From Lachnospiraceae bacterium (GTDB taxonomy: Bacteria > Bacillota > Clostridia > Lachnospirales > Lachnospiraceae): DNA of 64,000 nt. How positions within the stretch are numbered: position 1 is the stretch's first letter; each line of letters begins with the position of its first letter. A program made the translations under genes and the position numbers. The notes below the pieces were generated by a model. It was not told the origin of the DNA, did no database searches, and worked only from the letters and a program-made list of their open reading frames with translations. The DNA lies in NCBI GenBank assembly GCA_021153325.1, contig JAGKTQ010000005.1, positions 1-64,000 on the forward strand, read 5' to 3'. Positions 53,838 through 63,700 of this stretch are shown here, in pieces.

Positions 53838-55184
53838 TTAGTATACCATATCGGACAGCACCATATCAAGCGTTTGTGCCAGTGGGTCGCAGGCATTTTT
53901 TATTTCCTCCACTGTATTTGTTTGCGCGCCTAATTCCACTAAAAGAAATCGCTCCTTTAAATGCATATTATAGCGATATCCTTTCAGATAAATTCTTCTT
54001 GTAAGCCCCGGAAAATATTCATTACATGCCACCTGCATCTGAAAAGAAAATGCCAAATTAGAATCCAGATTTTCATTTAAAAGATAATCGATCTTCCCTG
54101 TACGGTTTGTATAACTAAGACCATTAAAGAACATGAATTTTGCCGTAGGCCGCCCTTGAATTTCTGTAACTAACTTTGTCCCCTCTGCTACCTCGTCTCT
54201 ATGTAGATCAATAACTACCTGTATTCCCGGATTCTCCTTTAATATCTGTTCAATCGCAGGCAGGGCTTTTGAATAAGCATCATCCCGACTCTCTACATCA
54301 TATTCCCCAGTATGATGCAGCACCTTGTACCCATATTCATCTGTTAAAATCTCTGCCAACCGATCCCCTGCTCCAACGATTGTAGTCGAATCATCTCCCG
54401 GCACAGAATCTGCAAAGCCTTCCTGTGAATGGGTATGAAAAATTAATATCTGGTAGCCCTCCGTATTTTTATTGATAGATAAATCCTTTTTTAAAAGATT
54501 ATCCAGATTGATATCCGCAGCGGCAGCAGATGTAGTACTGTCTACCGCATAAAATTCCTTTACAAGACTTTCCGAATCAGAAAATAGATTCCAGTCATAT
54601 TCCCTTTGCTTCTCCATGACTTTTTGAAAGCCAGTTCCACTTTGCATATTGACTGCTTCATTTGTCAGTTCACCCGATACCTCATTCTGTTCCTCTGCCG
54701 CCGTTTCTTCCTGTTCGCTTTCTATCTCTGCAAATTCTTCTTTTGCTGCTGCATTTTCCGCTTCCATTCCTGCTAAAATATCATCTGTATTTTCATCTTC
54801 CGTCGGTTGTGCATTTACCGTGCTACTCTGTTGCCCCTGCTCTTCTAAAAGCAGTTCATAAAAATAGCTATCCTCAACGATCTCTTCATTCGCCCCATGT
54901 TCCTTTGCATAAACAAACAAAGGCATCTGTTGTAAAGCCATGGTCTCCAGTAAATTTTCTTGTCCATCCTTCTTATCCTCCGTCTGAAAAGAAGCAAAAG
55001 GCAGCACGGTTTCCATTACCTTAGTCTGTATATTTTCTGCCAAATAGTTTGCTATAGAAAAGGAGTTTTTTTCCGTTTCCTTCTTTTCTACTGCTGTGAT
55101 ATTCCATACTAAAACAACAATAAGGAAAACAAAAATCCCTTTCCTTATAAACTTTTTCCACATTGACTTATCCACTCTTCTCAT
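53838..55184 (-). CDS. spoIIP: Stage II sporulation protein P
   Basis: Peptidoglycan amidase/endopeptidase that works with SpoIID and SpoIIM in engulfment. One membrane segment (residues about 11-27, KGIFVFLIVVLVWNI), a long acidic linker rich in Glu/Ala/Ser, then the SpoIIP domain (LLKKDLSINKNTEGYQIL, FHTHSQEGFAD near 248, VIDLHRDEV, QTNTVEEIKNACDPLA). 448 residues. The start is unclear: no strong ribosome site is seen for the ATG at 55184, and an ATG at 55163 is an alternative. 30 bases behind gpr. Confidence 0.94.
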   Translation of the reverse strand: MRRVDKSMWKKFIRKGIFVFLIVVLVWNITAVEKKETEKNSFSIANYLAENIQTKVMETVLPFASFQTEDKKDGQENLLETMALQQMPLFVYAKEHGANEEIVEDSYFYELLLEEQGQQSSTVNAQPTEDENTDDILAGMEAENAAAKEEFAEIESEQEETAAEEQNEVSGELTNEAVNMQSGTGFQKVMEKQREYDWNLFSDSESLVKEFYAVDSTTSAAAADINLDNLLKKDLSINKNTEGYQILIFHTHSQEGFADSVPGDDSTTIVGAGDRLAEILTDEYGYKVLHHTGEYDVESRDDAYSKALPAIEQILKENPGIQVVIDLHRDEVAEGTKLVTEIQGRPTAKFMFFNGLSYTNRTGKIDYLLNENLDSNLAFSFQMQVACNEYFPGLTRRIYLKGYRYNMHLKERFLLVELGAQTNTVEEIKNACDPLAQTLDMVLSDMVY

Positions 55185-55214
55185 ACAGACAAGTATATGA
55201 ATTTTCTTTCTCTA

Positions 55215-56111
55215 TTATTCCTCAAATTCTCCATCCAAAGTAATGTTTATTGCTTCAGAGATCATAAAACTCAAACGCTTGATCGTAGCATCAATATCTT
55301 TGCTTGTCACATACATATTATTTAACTCGGTTAAGACCTTCGGCTCTTCACAAGAATAGGAAGCTTTTTCCAAAGCATCATTTACGATCGTTGCTGCATC
55401 CACAACAGTAGGAACACCAATTGCAATGACCGGTACACCAAGACTTTCTTTTGTCAGCGCACTTCTATGATTTCCTACCCCAGAACCGGGATGGATTCCT
55501 GTATTAGTTATCTGTACCGTACGATTCATCCTCTTTGTGCTCCTTGCTGCTAAGGCATCAATAACGATCACCACATCCGGTTTTGTCTGTTCAACTACCC
55601 CTTTTACAATTTCCGCCGTTTCCATACCGGTTGCAGCCATGACTCCCGGCACGATACTGCTGACAAGATTCATTTTCGTTCGATTATAAGCCGCTTTCCC
55701 ATATTCCAGAATCACATGCCTTGTTACAAATAAATTATCTACCACATTTGGACCAAGCGCATCTGCCGTCACTTCCCGGTTTCCCAACCCCACAACGAGC
55801 ACCGACTGCTCTTTGTCATGATTTGGTATTATCATCCCAAGCTGCCTTGCTAACGTTTCTGAAATTTCTCTATGATAATCTTCATCCGCCTCTAACATAG
55901 CTGGTGCCTCCAATGTAATATAAGTTCCCATTGGCTTTCCTAGATTTCTGGCTGCATTTTTAGTGTGGATCACTACCCTGGTTACCTTTACTTCGTTTTT
56001 TTCGTCATAGTTCTCATCAATTTCCACGCCTCTTATTTCTTTTTGCGTTTCTTCTACGCTCTCTCTCGCTTCCAATGCCAAATCTGTTCGTATTTTAAAA
56101 CTGTTCGCCAT
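55215..56111 (-). CDS. gpr: Spore germination protease GPR
   Basis: Aspartic-like protease that degrades small acid-soluble spore proteins at germination. Starts with SFKIRTDLALEARE and carries VGLGNREVTADALGPNVVDNL, VTRH, SIVPGVMAATGMETAEI, IDALAARSTKRMNRTVQI, GIHPGSGVGNHRSAL and VIAIGVPTVVDAATI. The N-terminal pro-peptide is very short (about 8 residues before IRTDLA) compared with B. subtilis. 298 residues. Divergent from rpsT, followed by spoIIP. Confidence 0.95.
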   Translation of the reverse strand: MANSFKIRTDLALEARESVEETQKEIRGVEIDENYDEKNEVKVTRVVIHTKNAARNLGKPMGTYITLEAPAMLEADEDYHREISETLARQLGMIIPNHDKEQSVLVVGLGNREVTADALGPNVVDNLFVTRHVILEYGKAAYNRTKMNLVSSIVPGVMAATGMETAEIVKGVVEQTKPDVVIVIDALAARSTKRMNRTVQITNTGIHPGSGVGNHRSALTKESLGVPVIAIGVPTVVDAATIVNDALEKASYSCEEPKVLTELNNMYVTSKDIDATIKRLSFMISEAINITLDGEFEE

Positions 56112-56167
56112 AATGCTCTCATTTCCTTTTCCCTGATTTTAATATCTATTTTTTACAAAAAAGTGGG

Positions 56168-56198
56168 AATTATGTATTGACAATCCGAAACTCATACA
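56168..56198 (-). promoter_or_regulatory. Possible sigma-G/sigma-F promoter of gpr
   Basis: Minus-strand TGTATG (56193-56198), 18 bases, CATAATT (56168-56174), close to sigma-G (TGNATA, 17-18 bases, CATWNTA) with one mismatch in each element. Overlaps the divergent rpsT promoter. Confidence 0.3.
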
Positions 56199-56205
56199 CT
56201 ACAAT
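56177..56205 (+). promoter_or_regulatory. SigA promoter of rpsT
   Basis: TTGACA (56177-56182), exactly 17 bases, TACAAT (56200-56205), giving a leader of about 88 bases before the TTG start. Confidence 0.85.
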
Positions 56206-56299
56206 AATATGCGTATGTTTTATTGAATCGTCCGTGTCCGGCTTTGATAAAACAATTCCTGATATTAATTAGAGATTACTGTAATAGGAGGTGTAAGTC

Positions 56300-56563
56300 T
56301 TGGCTAACATCAAATCTGCAAAAAAGAGAATTTTAGTTAATCAGACAAAAGCTGATAGAAATAAAGCTATCAAATCTGGTGTAAAAACAGCTGTTAAAAA
56401 AGTAAACGCTGCTGTAGAAGCTGGTGATAAAGCTGCTGCAAGCGAAGCATTATTAGCTGCTACTACTGCAATTGACAAAGCTACTACTAAAGGAGTATAC
56501 CACAAAAATACTGCTTCTAGAAAAGTTTCCCGTCTTGCTAAAGCAGTAAATCAGATGGCTTAA
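56300..56563 (+). CDS. rpsT: 30S ribosomal protein S20
   Basis: Small-subunit primary rRNA-binding protein. MANIKSAKKRILVNQTK is the diagnostic start, then Lys/Ala-rich helices ending with ASRKVSRLAKAVNQ. 87 residues. The start codon is TTG with GGAGG nine bases upstream. In E. coli rpsT also uses TTG and that weak start is part of S20 feedback control. The codon use (strong T/A third positions) fits high expression. Confidence 0.97.
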   Translation: MANIKSAKKRILVNQTKADRNKAIKSGVKTAVKKVNAAVEAGDKAAASEALLAATTAIDKATTKGVYHKNTASRKVSRLAKAVNQMA

Positions 56564-56592
56564 TGATAACTTCGAAATAAAGCAAACAAAAT

Positions 56593-56628
56593 AAAAGAAC
56601 CTGCTACCGTCATGGCAGGTTCTTTTTT
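56593..56628. terminator. Terminator after rpsT
   Basis: AAAAGAACCTGC pairs with GCAGGTTCTTTT over 12 bases, flanked by T-rich sequence on the plus strand. Confidence 0.85.
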
Positions 56629-56647
56629 GATGCATTTTTTCAATTGA

Positions 56648-57517
56648 TTAACGGCTGTGACCTCCACCACCGTGGGAAGCTCCACTGCTGGAAGTATGAT
56701 GACCACCTCCACCGCTTCCGCCACTGGAACTGCTTGTTTCAATCGTTCTACTTGTAACGCTCTTTCTGATAAAGGTGTCTTCTCTTCTTCTCATTCTCGG
56801 TTGTCCGCCATTTACATAGCTTCTCTGATTGGTCGTTTTCTTTCCTTTGCGGTTTGTCAGATTGACAACAATAAATACGACCGTCACAATGAGCGACCAT
56901 ACAAATGGTATATAGAGAGGCAATGTAATATTGGAACCATTATCTGCCATATCATAATAGACATTATCTACAAAATCGCTGTAAGCACGATACGGATTGG
57001 TGTCTACATACACATAAAATTCATCCAGAATATTGTCTATCATGGCATTGCTATATCTATTCTCTACCTTTCCCGTCGTACAAAGCCATGTATATACGCT
57101 TCCATCATCTTCCCGGTAAATATTATCCAAAAGTAAAATACCATCGCCTATCGGCTTATTATAACCAAATTTATGCTCATCATAAAAATTATCTGCATAA
57201 ATCATCGTAAATTTATCATAAGTTACATCCGGATCGTATGATCTTGCATATTCTTTTAAGGATTCATTCAAAGTAACAATGACAATGTCCGCACCGATCT
57301 GTGATTCTCTTTCTGCGATCTGTTCCCTTAATTGATCCTCTTCTTCCGCTGTCAGAACATCTGCATAATCAAATACTCTTTCTTCTGTCGTACACTCTGT
57401 ATTTGTTCTCTCTCCTGCCTTTTCTGGCTGATTCGTAATAAGCAGAACAACTGACAACACTGCCACTACGCCGAGCGCAAGGAACAGATAACGAAAATAA
57501 TGAAAATATTCTTTCAT
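56648..57517 (-). CDS. TPM (YgcG)-domain membrane protein
   Basis: N-terminal membrane segment (residues about 11-27, FLALGVVAVLSVVLLIT), TPM domain (FDYADVLTAEEEDQLREQI, GADIVIVTLNES), a second membrane segment near 205-222 (PFVWSLIVTVVFIVVNL) and a C-terminal tail rich in Gly/Ser/His (GGSGGGGHHTSSSGASHGGG). TPM domains bind metals or act as acid phosphatases in plants; the bacterial role is unknown. 289 residues. It follows the zinc-ribbon gene by one base, so the two proteins likely form one system at the membrane. Confidence 0.88.
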   Translation of the reverse strand: MKEYFHYFRYLFLALGVVAVLSVVLLITNQPEKAGERTNTECTTEERVFDYADVLTAEEEDQLREQIAERESQIGADIVIVTLNESLKEYARSYDPDVTYDKFTMIYADNFYDEHKFGYNKPIGDGILLLDNIYREDDGSVYTWLCTTGKVENRYSNAMIDNILDEFYVYVDTNPYRAYSDFVDNVYYDMADNGSNITLPLYIPFVWSLIVTVVFIVVNLTNRKGKKTTNQRSYVNGGQPRMRRREDTFIRKSVTSRTIETSSSSGGSGGGGHHTSSSGASHGGGGHSR

Positions 57518-57518
57518 T

Positions 57519-58502
57519 TTACAGCACCTCCAAAACCATTTTTAATAGGGTAAGCATCGTAAAACAAGCCGCAAAAACGGTAGCGCCATATCCCATCAGC
57601 TTTTGAACAGAAAGAGGTGTTTTTCCAACTACTTTTCCCGTCTGCCCATTAATATAAAACGGGTACTTTTCATTATGATAGCTGTATGTATATACCCAGA
57701 CCGGGAATAACGCATAAGATAACCCATTTTTATTTAAATCCAAATTTTTGTGATGCGTACGAATGGAACTGTAGGCACTCATACTTTCTTTCAACAGTGC
57801 TTCTGAATCATTCTTTGCTTTTTCTTTTGCCCTTGGCTCCAATTTACCGGAAGGCTCATTAAAAACCTCTCCCATAAATCCGGACATATATTTATCCTGA
57901 AATTTTTCCAATATAGTATAGTCATATGGCTCCATCAAGTCCATGATCTGGTCATCCATTCCTACGGAAGCATCGACCGGAATCTTATCAAAATCAATAT
58001 CCATATCTCGCACTATATGGTAAAAGCTGGTCTCTGTATATTCTGTATTTCCTCTTCGCCATGTACGAACCTTAGTTCCTTCTCCATCAAAGGTATAATT
58101 TGCCATATAATCATATAACCAAAATGGTACATAGGTTCCTTCCATTTTATCCAAAGCGGCATCGGAAAGAAAACCAGCAGGTGTAAATGCCTTTTTCTTA
58201 AATTCTTTCTTTAAAATTTCTTTTGCCTTTTCTTTACCGATCTTAAAAGGCAAAATCAGATTCGGTTCGTACATTCCCTCTATTCTTTTATCGAACACGA
58301 TATAATTTCCACAGTGTTCACATTTCGAAGCAGAAACAAACTGACCTATTTCAACCGGTGCTCCACAATTCGGGCAAGCCTCTTCTGAACTCCCTTCCAT
58401 TTTCTGATGGCTATCTATCCCTTCACAGTGCGGGCAATACATCGCACCCTTTTCTGGACTGTAAACTACATTACCGCCACAGTTCTGACATTTAAAAATC
58501 AT
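57519..58502 (-). CDS. Zinc-ribbon membrane protein (TFIIB-type zinc finger)
   Basis: Two zinc ribbons at the N-terminus (FKCQNCGGNVVYSPEKG with YCPHCEG; CPNCGAPVEIG with KCEHCGNY), a long soluble part (IVFDKRIEGMYEPNLILPFK is typical of this clostridial family) and one or two membrane segments at the end (GYGATVFAACFTMLTLLKMVL). The ATG at 58502 has AAGGAG upstream; two earlier in-frame ATGs do not. 327 residues. Pairs with the TPM protein; function unknown, perhaps membrane protein quality control. Confidence 0.85.
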   Translation of the reverse strand: MIFKCQNCGGNVVYSPEKGAMYCPHCEGIDSHQKMEGSSEEACPNCGAPVEIGQFVSASKCEHCGNYIVFDKRIEGMYEPNLILPFKIGKEKAKEILKKEFKKKAFTPAGFLSDAALDKMEGTYVPFWLYDYMANYTFDGEGTKVRTWRRGNTEYTETSFYHIVRDMDIDFDKIPVDASVGMDDQIMDLMEPYDYTILEKFQDKYMSGFMGEVFNEPSGKLEPRAKEKAKNDSEALLKESMSAYSSIRTHHKNLDLNKNGLSYALFPVWVYTYSYHNEKYPFYINGQTGKVVGKTPLSVQKLMGYGATVFAACFTMLTLLKMVLEVL

Positions 58503-58596
58503 TTCTTCTCCTTCCCGCATACTGTAAATCCCCTTACAATACTGCATAAATATAATAAATTATACTATATTTTTCTATTTGGCACAACAAATCCTC

Positions 58597-59931
58597 CTAT
58601 TTTTCGTGCAAGCATTTCCTGTTGTCCTCCATTGTTTCCCTTATAATGACTTTCCGTAAAAAAAGAAGACTTAAAATATTCGGAATTGCCATAAAAGAAT
58701 TAAGCAGATCCGCAAATCCCCATACAATGTCTAATGACATAACAGCTCCTAGATACACTGCCAGAATAAATAAAATCTGATACAGACCGATTCCCCGTTC
58801 CCCCAATAAATAGAAGGCAGCACATTCCCCATAATAGCTCCAGCCAATAATAGTTGCAAAAGCAAACAGTACAAGTGACAGCATCAACAACCACTCTCCG
58901 GCAGGCAGCGAAGAAAAGGCAGCAAAGCAAAGCCTGTCACTTGCAATATTTTGATACCTTTCCGGCACACGGAGCATACTGCTTACAATGGTAATTCCAG
59001 TGATCGCACACATCACAACCGTATCCCAGAAAACACCGGTCATAGAAATCAGCCCTTGCTTTACCGGTGAAGTCGTTCTTGCATCCGCTGCAGATATAGC
59101 AATCGACCCCATTCCCGCTTCATTTGTAAAAAGTCCTTTGGAAATCCCCACTCGAATCCCGGTCATAACTGCCGTCCCTGTAATTCCTCCTACTACAGCA
59201 CTTGAAGAAAATGCTGACTTCACAATAACCAAAACCGCTTCCGGCAAAAAAAACACATTTTTTAACAGTAGCAAAAGGCAGCCCCCCAAATATAAAACAC
59301 TCATGACCGGAACTAAATAGGTACACACCTTTGCAATCTTTTTCCCCCCTCCGATCAAAATGCTCCCTGCAAGCATCGCTGCCATAATCCCGATAAGATG
59401 CGGGGATACAGAAAGCTTTTCGCCGATCGCAGCGCTTATGGCATGAGACTGTACACTGCTTCCTATTCCAAAAGATGCTGCCACTGTAAAAAAAGCAAAA
59501 AAAAGTGCTATTTTCTTTTTATGAAGCACCCTGTCCAACACGTACATCGGTCCACCGGCATAGGAACCATCTTTCTTTTTTATCCGATATTTGACAGATA
59601 AAAAGCACTCTGCATAGCAGGTTGCAATGCCAAAAACCCCTGTTATCCAACACCAAAATACCGCTCCCGGTCCGCCCACCGCAATTGCTGTAGATATCCC
59701 AATAATATTTCCAGTACCGATCGTAGCCGCCAGTGCTGTTGCTAAAGAAGCATATGGTGAAATCCCACCTTTTCCTTCCTTCTCATCTGAAAAACTCAAC
59801 CGAATCCCCTCCGGTATCCTTCTCTGTATGAATTTCAATTTGACCGTAAAATAAATATGTGTCACCAATAAAAGAACTAATAGAAAAAAATTCCCTGCAG
59901 AATTTTGAAATGCATCCAGAAAAGCCATCAT
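58597..59931 (-). CDS. Sodium:alanine symporter family protein (AgcS)
   Basis: Na+-coupled amino acid (alanine/glycine) transporter with about 10-11 membrane segments. ATALAATIGTGNIIGISTAIAVGGPGAVFW, split into its family motifs GTGNIIG and GGPGAVFW, plus FTNEAGMGSIAI and GWSYYGECAAFYL, are diagnostic. The N-terminus is short before the first segment. 444 residues. No amino acid metabolic neighbour. Confidence 0.92.
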   Translation of the reverse strand: MMAFLDAFQNSAGNFFLLVLLLVTHIYFTVKLKFIQRRIPEGIRLSFSDEKEGKGGISPYASLATALAATIGTGNIIGISTAIAVGGPGAVFWCWITGVFGIATCYAECFLSVKYRIKKKDGSYAGGPMYVLDRVLHKKKIALFFAFFTVAASFGIGSSVQSHAISAAIGEKLSVSPHLIGIMAAMLAGSILIGGGKKIAKVCTYLVPVMSVLYLGGCLLLLLKNVFFLPEAVLVIVKSAFSSSAVVGGITGTAVMTGIRVGISKGLFTNEAGMGSIAISAADARTTSPVKQGLISMTGVFWDTVVMCAITGITIVSSMLRVPERYQNIASDRLCFAAFSSLPAGEWLLMLSLVLFAFATIIGWSYYGECAAFYLLGERGIGLYQILFILAVYLGAVMSLDIVWGFADLLNSFMAIPNILSLLFLRKVIIRETMEDNRKCLHEK

Positions 59932-60071
59932 TATCTATCTACCTCATGTAAATTTAACATCATGCGAAATCATTTCATCCTATGAAAAAAAAGCAAAAAA
60001 AATGAAAAAAATACTTGCTTTTTTTTAAGAATTATAATAGAATAGACAAGTACTTGCGTGAGACAAGTTAT
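59932..60071. other. Intergenic segment before tRNA-Glu
   Basis: Contains an A/T-only style stem (AAAAAAAAGCAA with TTGCTTTTTTTT, 59989-60026) and a TATAAT at 60033-60038 that is a probable -10 for the tRNA. Nothing coding is seen. Confidence 0.45.
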
Positions 60072-60143
60072 GGCTCGTTGGTCAAGCGGTTAAGACGCCG
60101 CCCTCTCACGGCGGAATCAGGGGTTCGATTCCCCTACGAGCTG
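60072..60143 (+). tRNA. tRNA-Glu (anticodon CTC)
   Basis: Cloverleaf: acceptor GGCTCGT with ACGAGCT (first pair G-T), D arm GTC...GAC, anticodon stem CCGCC/GGCGG with loop CTCTCAC (anticodon CTC, reads GAG), T arm AGGGG TTCGATT CCCCT. CCA is not encoded. 72 bases including the discriminator G. A terminator follows. Most genomes of this group also have tRNA-Glu(TTC) elsewhere. Confidence 0.93.
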
Positions 60144-60177
60144 TTGACTATTTTTAGAATAGCCCAACCCGAAGAAG

Positions 60178-60218
60178 TTCTTGAATTCAGTATCACTACT
60201 GTTTTCGAGAATTTTTTT
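60178..60218 (+). terminator. Terminator after tRNA-Glu
   Basis: TTCTTGAATTCAGTA and TACTGTTTTCGAGAA pair at 12 of 15 positions with a 4-base loop, followed by seven T. Confidence 0.7.
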
Positions 60219-60233
60219 ATTTTAAAAAATAAA

Positions 60234-60264
60234 AACAGGAAAGCATTTTAACTGCCTTCCTGTT
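60234..60264 (-). terminator. Terminator after dut
   Basis: AACAGGAA and TTCCTGTT pair perfectly plus a GC/GC step inside; on the minus strand TTTTTATTTTTT follows. Confidence 0.75.
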
Positions 60265-60275
60265 CTCTCACTTTC

Positions 60276-60689
60276 TTAAGCATCACGTCGTTCTGTTTTT
60301 GTCAATTTATCTACTTCCACAAAATCTAATGGCAAATATGGCATAACGATCATTTGTGCCACATGCTCCATCGGATTGATTGTTTTTGGAATATCACTAT
60401 CATTATGTAATGAAACAGCGATCTCTCCACGATAATCTTCATCAATAATTGCCATTCCCTGACAAATACTAAGCCCCTGTGTTGTTGCCAATCCGTCTCT
60501 TGCTACGATACCTGCAAAATATCCGTGTGGCAATTCTATTGCAAGACCCGTTCTTAATTTTACTGTCTGATGTGGTGGAATGACTGTCATTGTCGTCGTA
60601 CAAGCATACAGATCATAGCTTGCTGCGTACTTACTTCTTTTTGTTGGAATAATTGCCTTGTCATTTACTTTTTTAATGTGAATTATCAT
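60276..60689 (-). CDS. dut: dUTPase family protein lacking motif V
   Basis: Trimeric dUTPase fold: motif I AASYDLYA (22-29), motif II RDGLA (64-68, where RSGLA is usual), motif III GMAIIDEDYRG (78-88, catalytic Asp 83 and Tyr 86), motif IV HVAQ (109-112). The C-terminal glycine-rich motif V that closes over the substrate (normally after TER) is absent: the protein stops at TKTERRDA, 137 residues. Reading the other frames after this point does not recover it. So it either hydrolyses dUTP poorly or acts on something else. It follows polC by 13 bases. Good AAGGAG ribosome site. Confidence 0.82.
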   Translation of the reverse strand: MIIHIKKVNDKAIIPTKRSKYAASYDLYACTTTMTVIPPHQTVKLRTGLAIELPHGYFAGIVARDGLATTQGLSICQGMAIIDEDYRGEIAVSLHNDSDIPKTINPMEHVAQMIVMPYLPLDFVEVDKLTKTERRDA

Positions 60690-60702
60690 ATCTTTATCTC
60701 CT

Positions 60703-63700
60703 TTATACTAAATCGAAAAGACTAATCTGATTAGATTCTGGCAAATTTCCAAGCAGATTTAAACTATCCATCATTTCGATCACTGTTTTTGATGCCTTTG
60801 TACGTTGTCTGAAATCGTCTTTCGACAAAAACGGACCATCTTTTGCTGCTTCCACAATTGCATCTGCTGCCTTTTCTCCCAAGCCATCAATACTATTCAA
60901 AGATGGCATGATCTTTCCATCATCCATGATCTGGAAAAGTCTGGATTGTACCCGGAAAATATCAATTGGCTCAAATTCAAATCCTCTTGCATACATTTCC
61001 TGTACAATTTTCATATCCTTCTGGGTATCCTGCTCTTTTTTTGATAAAGTATCCTGCCGTTTTTTATAATCTGCCATTACGTTTTCCAAATGTGCCTGTC
61101 CCTGACACATAATTTCATAAGAAAACGCGGAAGCACGAATACTGAAATACGCTGCGTAATACGCCTGCGGATAATTTACCTTACAATAAGCAATACGCCA
61201 TGCCATCATTACATATGCTGCTGCATGCGCTTTTGGGAACATATATTTAATTTTTTTACAGGACCAAATATACCAGTCAGGTACTCCAGCCGCGGTCATT
61301 GCCTCTTCCCACTCTGGCTTCAATCCTTTTCCTTTACGTACACTTTCCATAATGGTGAAAGAAAGACTGCTTTCTACTCCTGTATTAATGAGATATGTCA
61401 TAATATCATCTCGTGTACAGATTGCTGTAGAAATCGTTGCTTTTCCTTCCTCGATCAATGTCTGTGCATTGCCAAGCCATACGTCTGTACCATGTGACAG
61501 ACCGGAAATACGAACCAGATCCGAAAAGGACGATGGTTTCGTATCGATCAACATCTGTATAACGAAATCTGTACCAAATTCCGGAATACCTAATGCACCA
61601 AGCGGACATCCTCCAATTTGTTCCGGTGTAATACCCAATGCCTCCGTACTTTTAAATAAAGACATTACCTGCGGATCATCTAACGGAATCTTAACCGGGT
61701 CAATTCCTGTCAAATCCTGCAGCATACGGATCATGGTAGGATCATCGTGTCCGAGTATATCAAGCTTTAACAAGTTGTGGTCAATAGAGTGATAGTCAAA
61801 GTGTGTCGTTATCGTATCCGTAGTCATATCATTCGCCGGATGCTGTACCGGAGTAAAGGAGTTAATATCCTCTCCTAATGGAAGTACAACAATTCCTCCC
61901 GGATGTTGTCCGGTACTACGTCTGATTCCGGTACATCCTCCTACAATACGATTGATCTCACAAACTCTTTTTCTTCTTCCTCTTTCTTCAAAATAGTTTT
62001 TGACATAACCAAATGCAGTTTTGTCTGCAAGTGTTGCAATCGTTCCTGCACGGAAAGTCTGTCCATAACCGAAAATAACTTCGGTATATTTATGTGCTTT
62101 ACTTTGATACTCACCGGAAAAGTTCAAGTCAATATCCGGTTCTTTATCTCCTTTAAATCCAAGGAATGTTTCAAATGGAATATCAAAGCCATCCTTTTTC
62201 AAAGGTTTTCCGCACTTTGGACAAATTTTGTCCGGCATATCACACCCTGCTTTTCCAGCATAAGCACGAACCTCATCCGAATAAAAATCATTATAATAGC
62301 AATTCGGACAATAATAATGCGGACTTAACGCATTTACTTCTGTAATTCCTGCCATAAATGCTACAAAAGAAGAACCTACCGAACCACGAGAACCAACCAG
62401 ATATCCATCTTCAACAGATTTCCAAACAAGCTTCTGTGCAATAATATACATAACGGCAAATCCGTTGCTTATAATAGAATGTAATTCTTTTTTCAACCGC
62501 TCTTCTACAATATCCGGCAACGTTTCACCATACATTTCGTGCGCTTTATTGTAACATATATTCGTCAAAGTTTCATCTGAATTTTCAATGACCGGCGGAC
62601 ATTTATCCGGTCGAACCGGGGACATACAGTCAATCGTATCTGCGATCAGATTTGTATTGGTAATAACGACCTCTTCTGCTTTGTCACTTCCAAGGTATGC
62701 AAATTCTTCCAACATTTCTTCTGTAGTACGCAAATACAACGGTGCCTGATCGTCTGCATCACTAAAGCCTTTTCCCGCCATGATAATACGCCGATATACT
62801 TCATCTTCCGGATCAAGGAAATGCACGTCACAGGTTGCTACGACCGGTTTATGAAATTGTTCACCTAAAGACACTATCTTTTTATTTATTGACTGTATAT
62901 CTTCTACTGTATTGATATTTGGATGTTTATCGGACGCCAACATAAAGCGGTTATTACCGACTGGTTGAATTTCCAAATAATCATAAAAATTGACAAGTCT
63001 TGCAATCTCAGAATCAGGTTTTCCTTCCAAAAGTGCCCGATACAGCTCACCGGCTTCGCAGGCACTTCCAAGCAAAAGTCCCTCTCTATATTTTACGAAC
63101 AAGCTTTTAGGTACTTTAGGACGCCTGTTAAAATACGTCAGATGCGACTCGGAAACAAGTCGATACAAATTCACTCTTCCCACATTATTTTGTGCAAGTA
63201 TGATCGCATGATAAGAAGGGAGTTTACTGACTGCTTCCACACTAGCTGCTCCAAGCGCATTGATCTGTTTTAGATTTTCAACGCCCTCTTCCCGAAGCAT
63301 GGGAATGAATTTCACAAAAATCTGTGCCGTTGCTTCCGCATCATCCACTGCACGATGATGATTTTCCAAAGAAACACCTAATACCTTTGCTACGGCATCA
63401 AGCGTATGCTTATTATGGTTCGGCAGAAGCACTCTGGCAAGTCCAAGCGTATCCAAATAAGTAAACTCTTTTTCAATGCCTAAACGCTTTGTATTTTCAA
63501 TGATAAAACTCATATCAAAGTTGGCATTGTGCGCCACCATGACTGCCCCTTCACAAAACGCTAAAAATTGTGGCAGAATTTCCTTGATCATAGGAGAATC
63601 AATGACCATATTGTCATTAATTCCCGTCAACTTTTCAATTTCAAAAGGGATCGGCACATCCGGGTTTACAAAAGTAGAATACCTGTCAGTTATTTCGCCA

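Noticed and set aside
59989..60026. AT-only stem as a terminator or phage attachment site next to tRNA-Glu
   Set aside because: It is a simple A-run and T-run pairing; no integrase gene or duplicated tRNA end is seen nearby.
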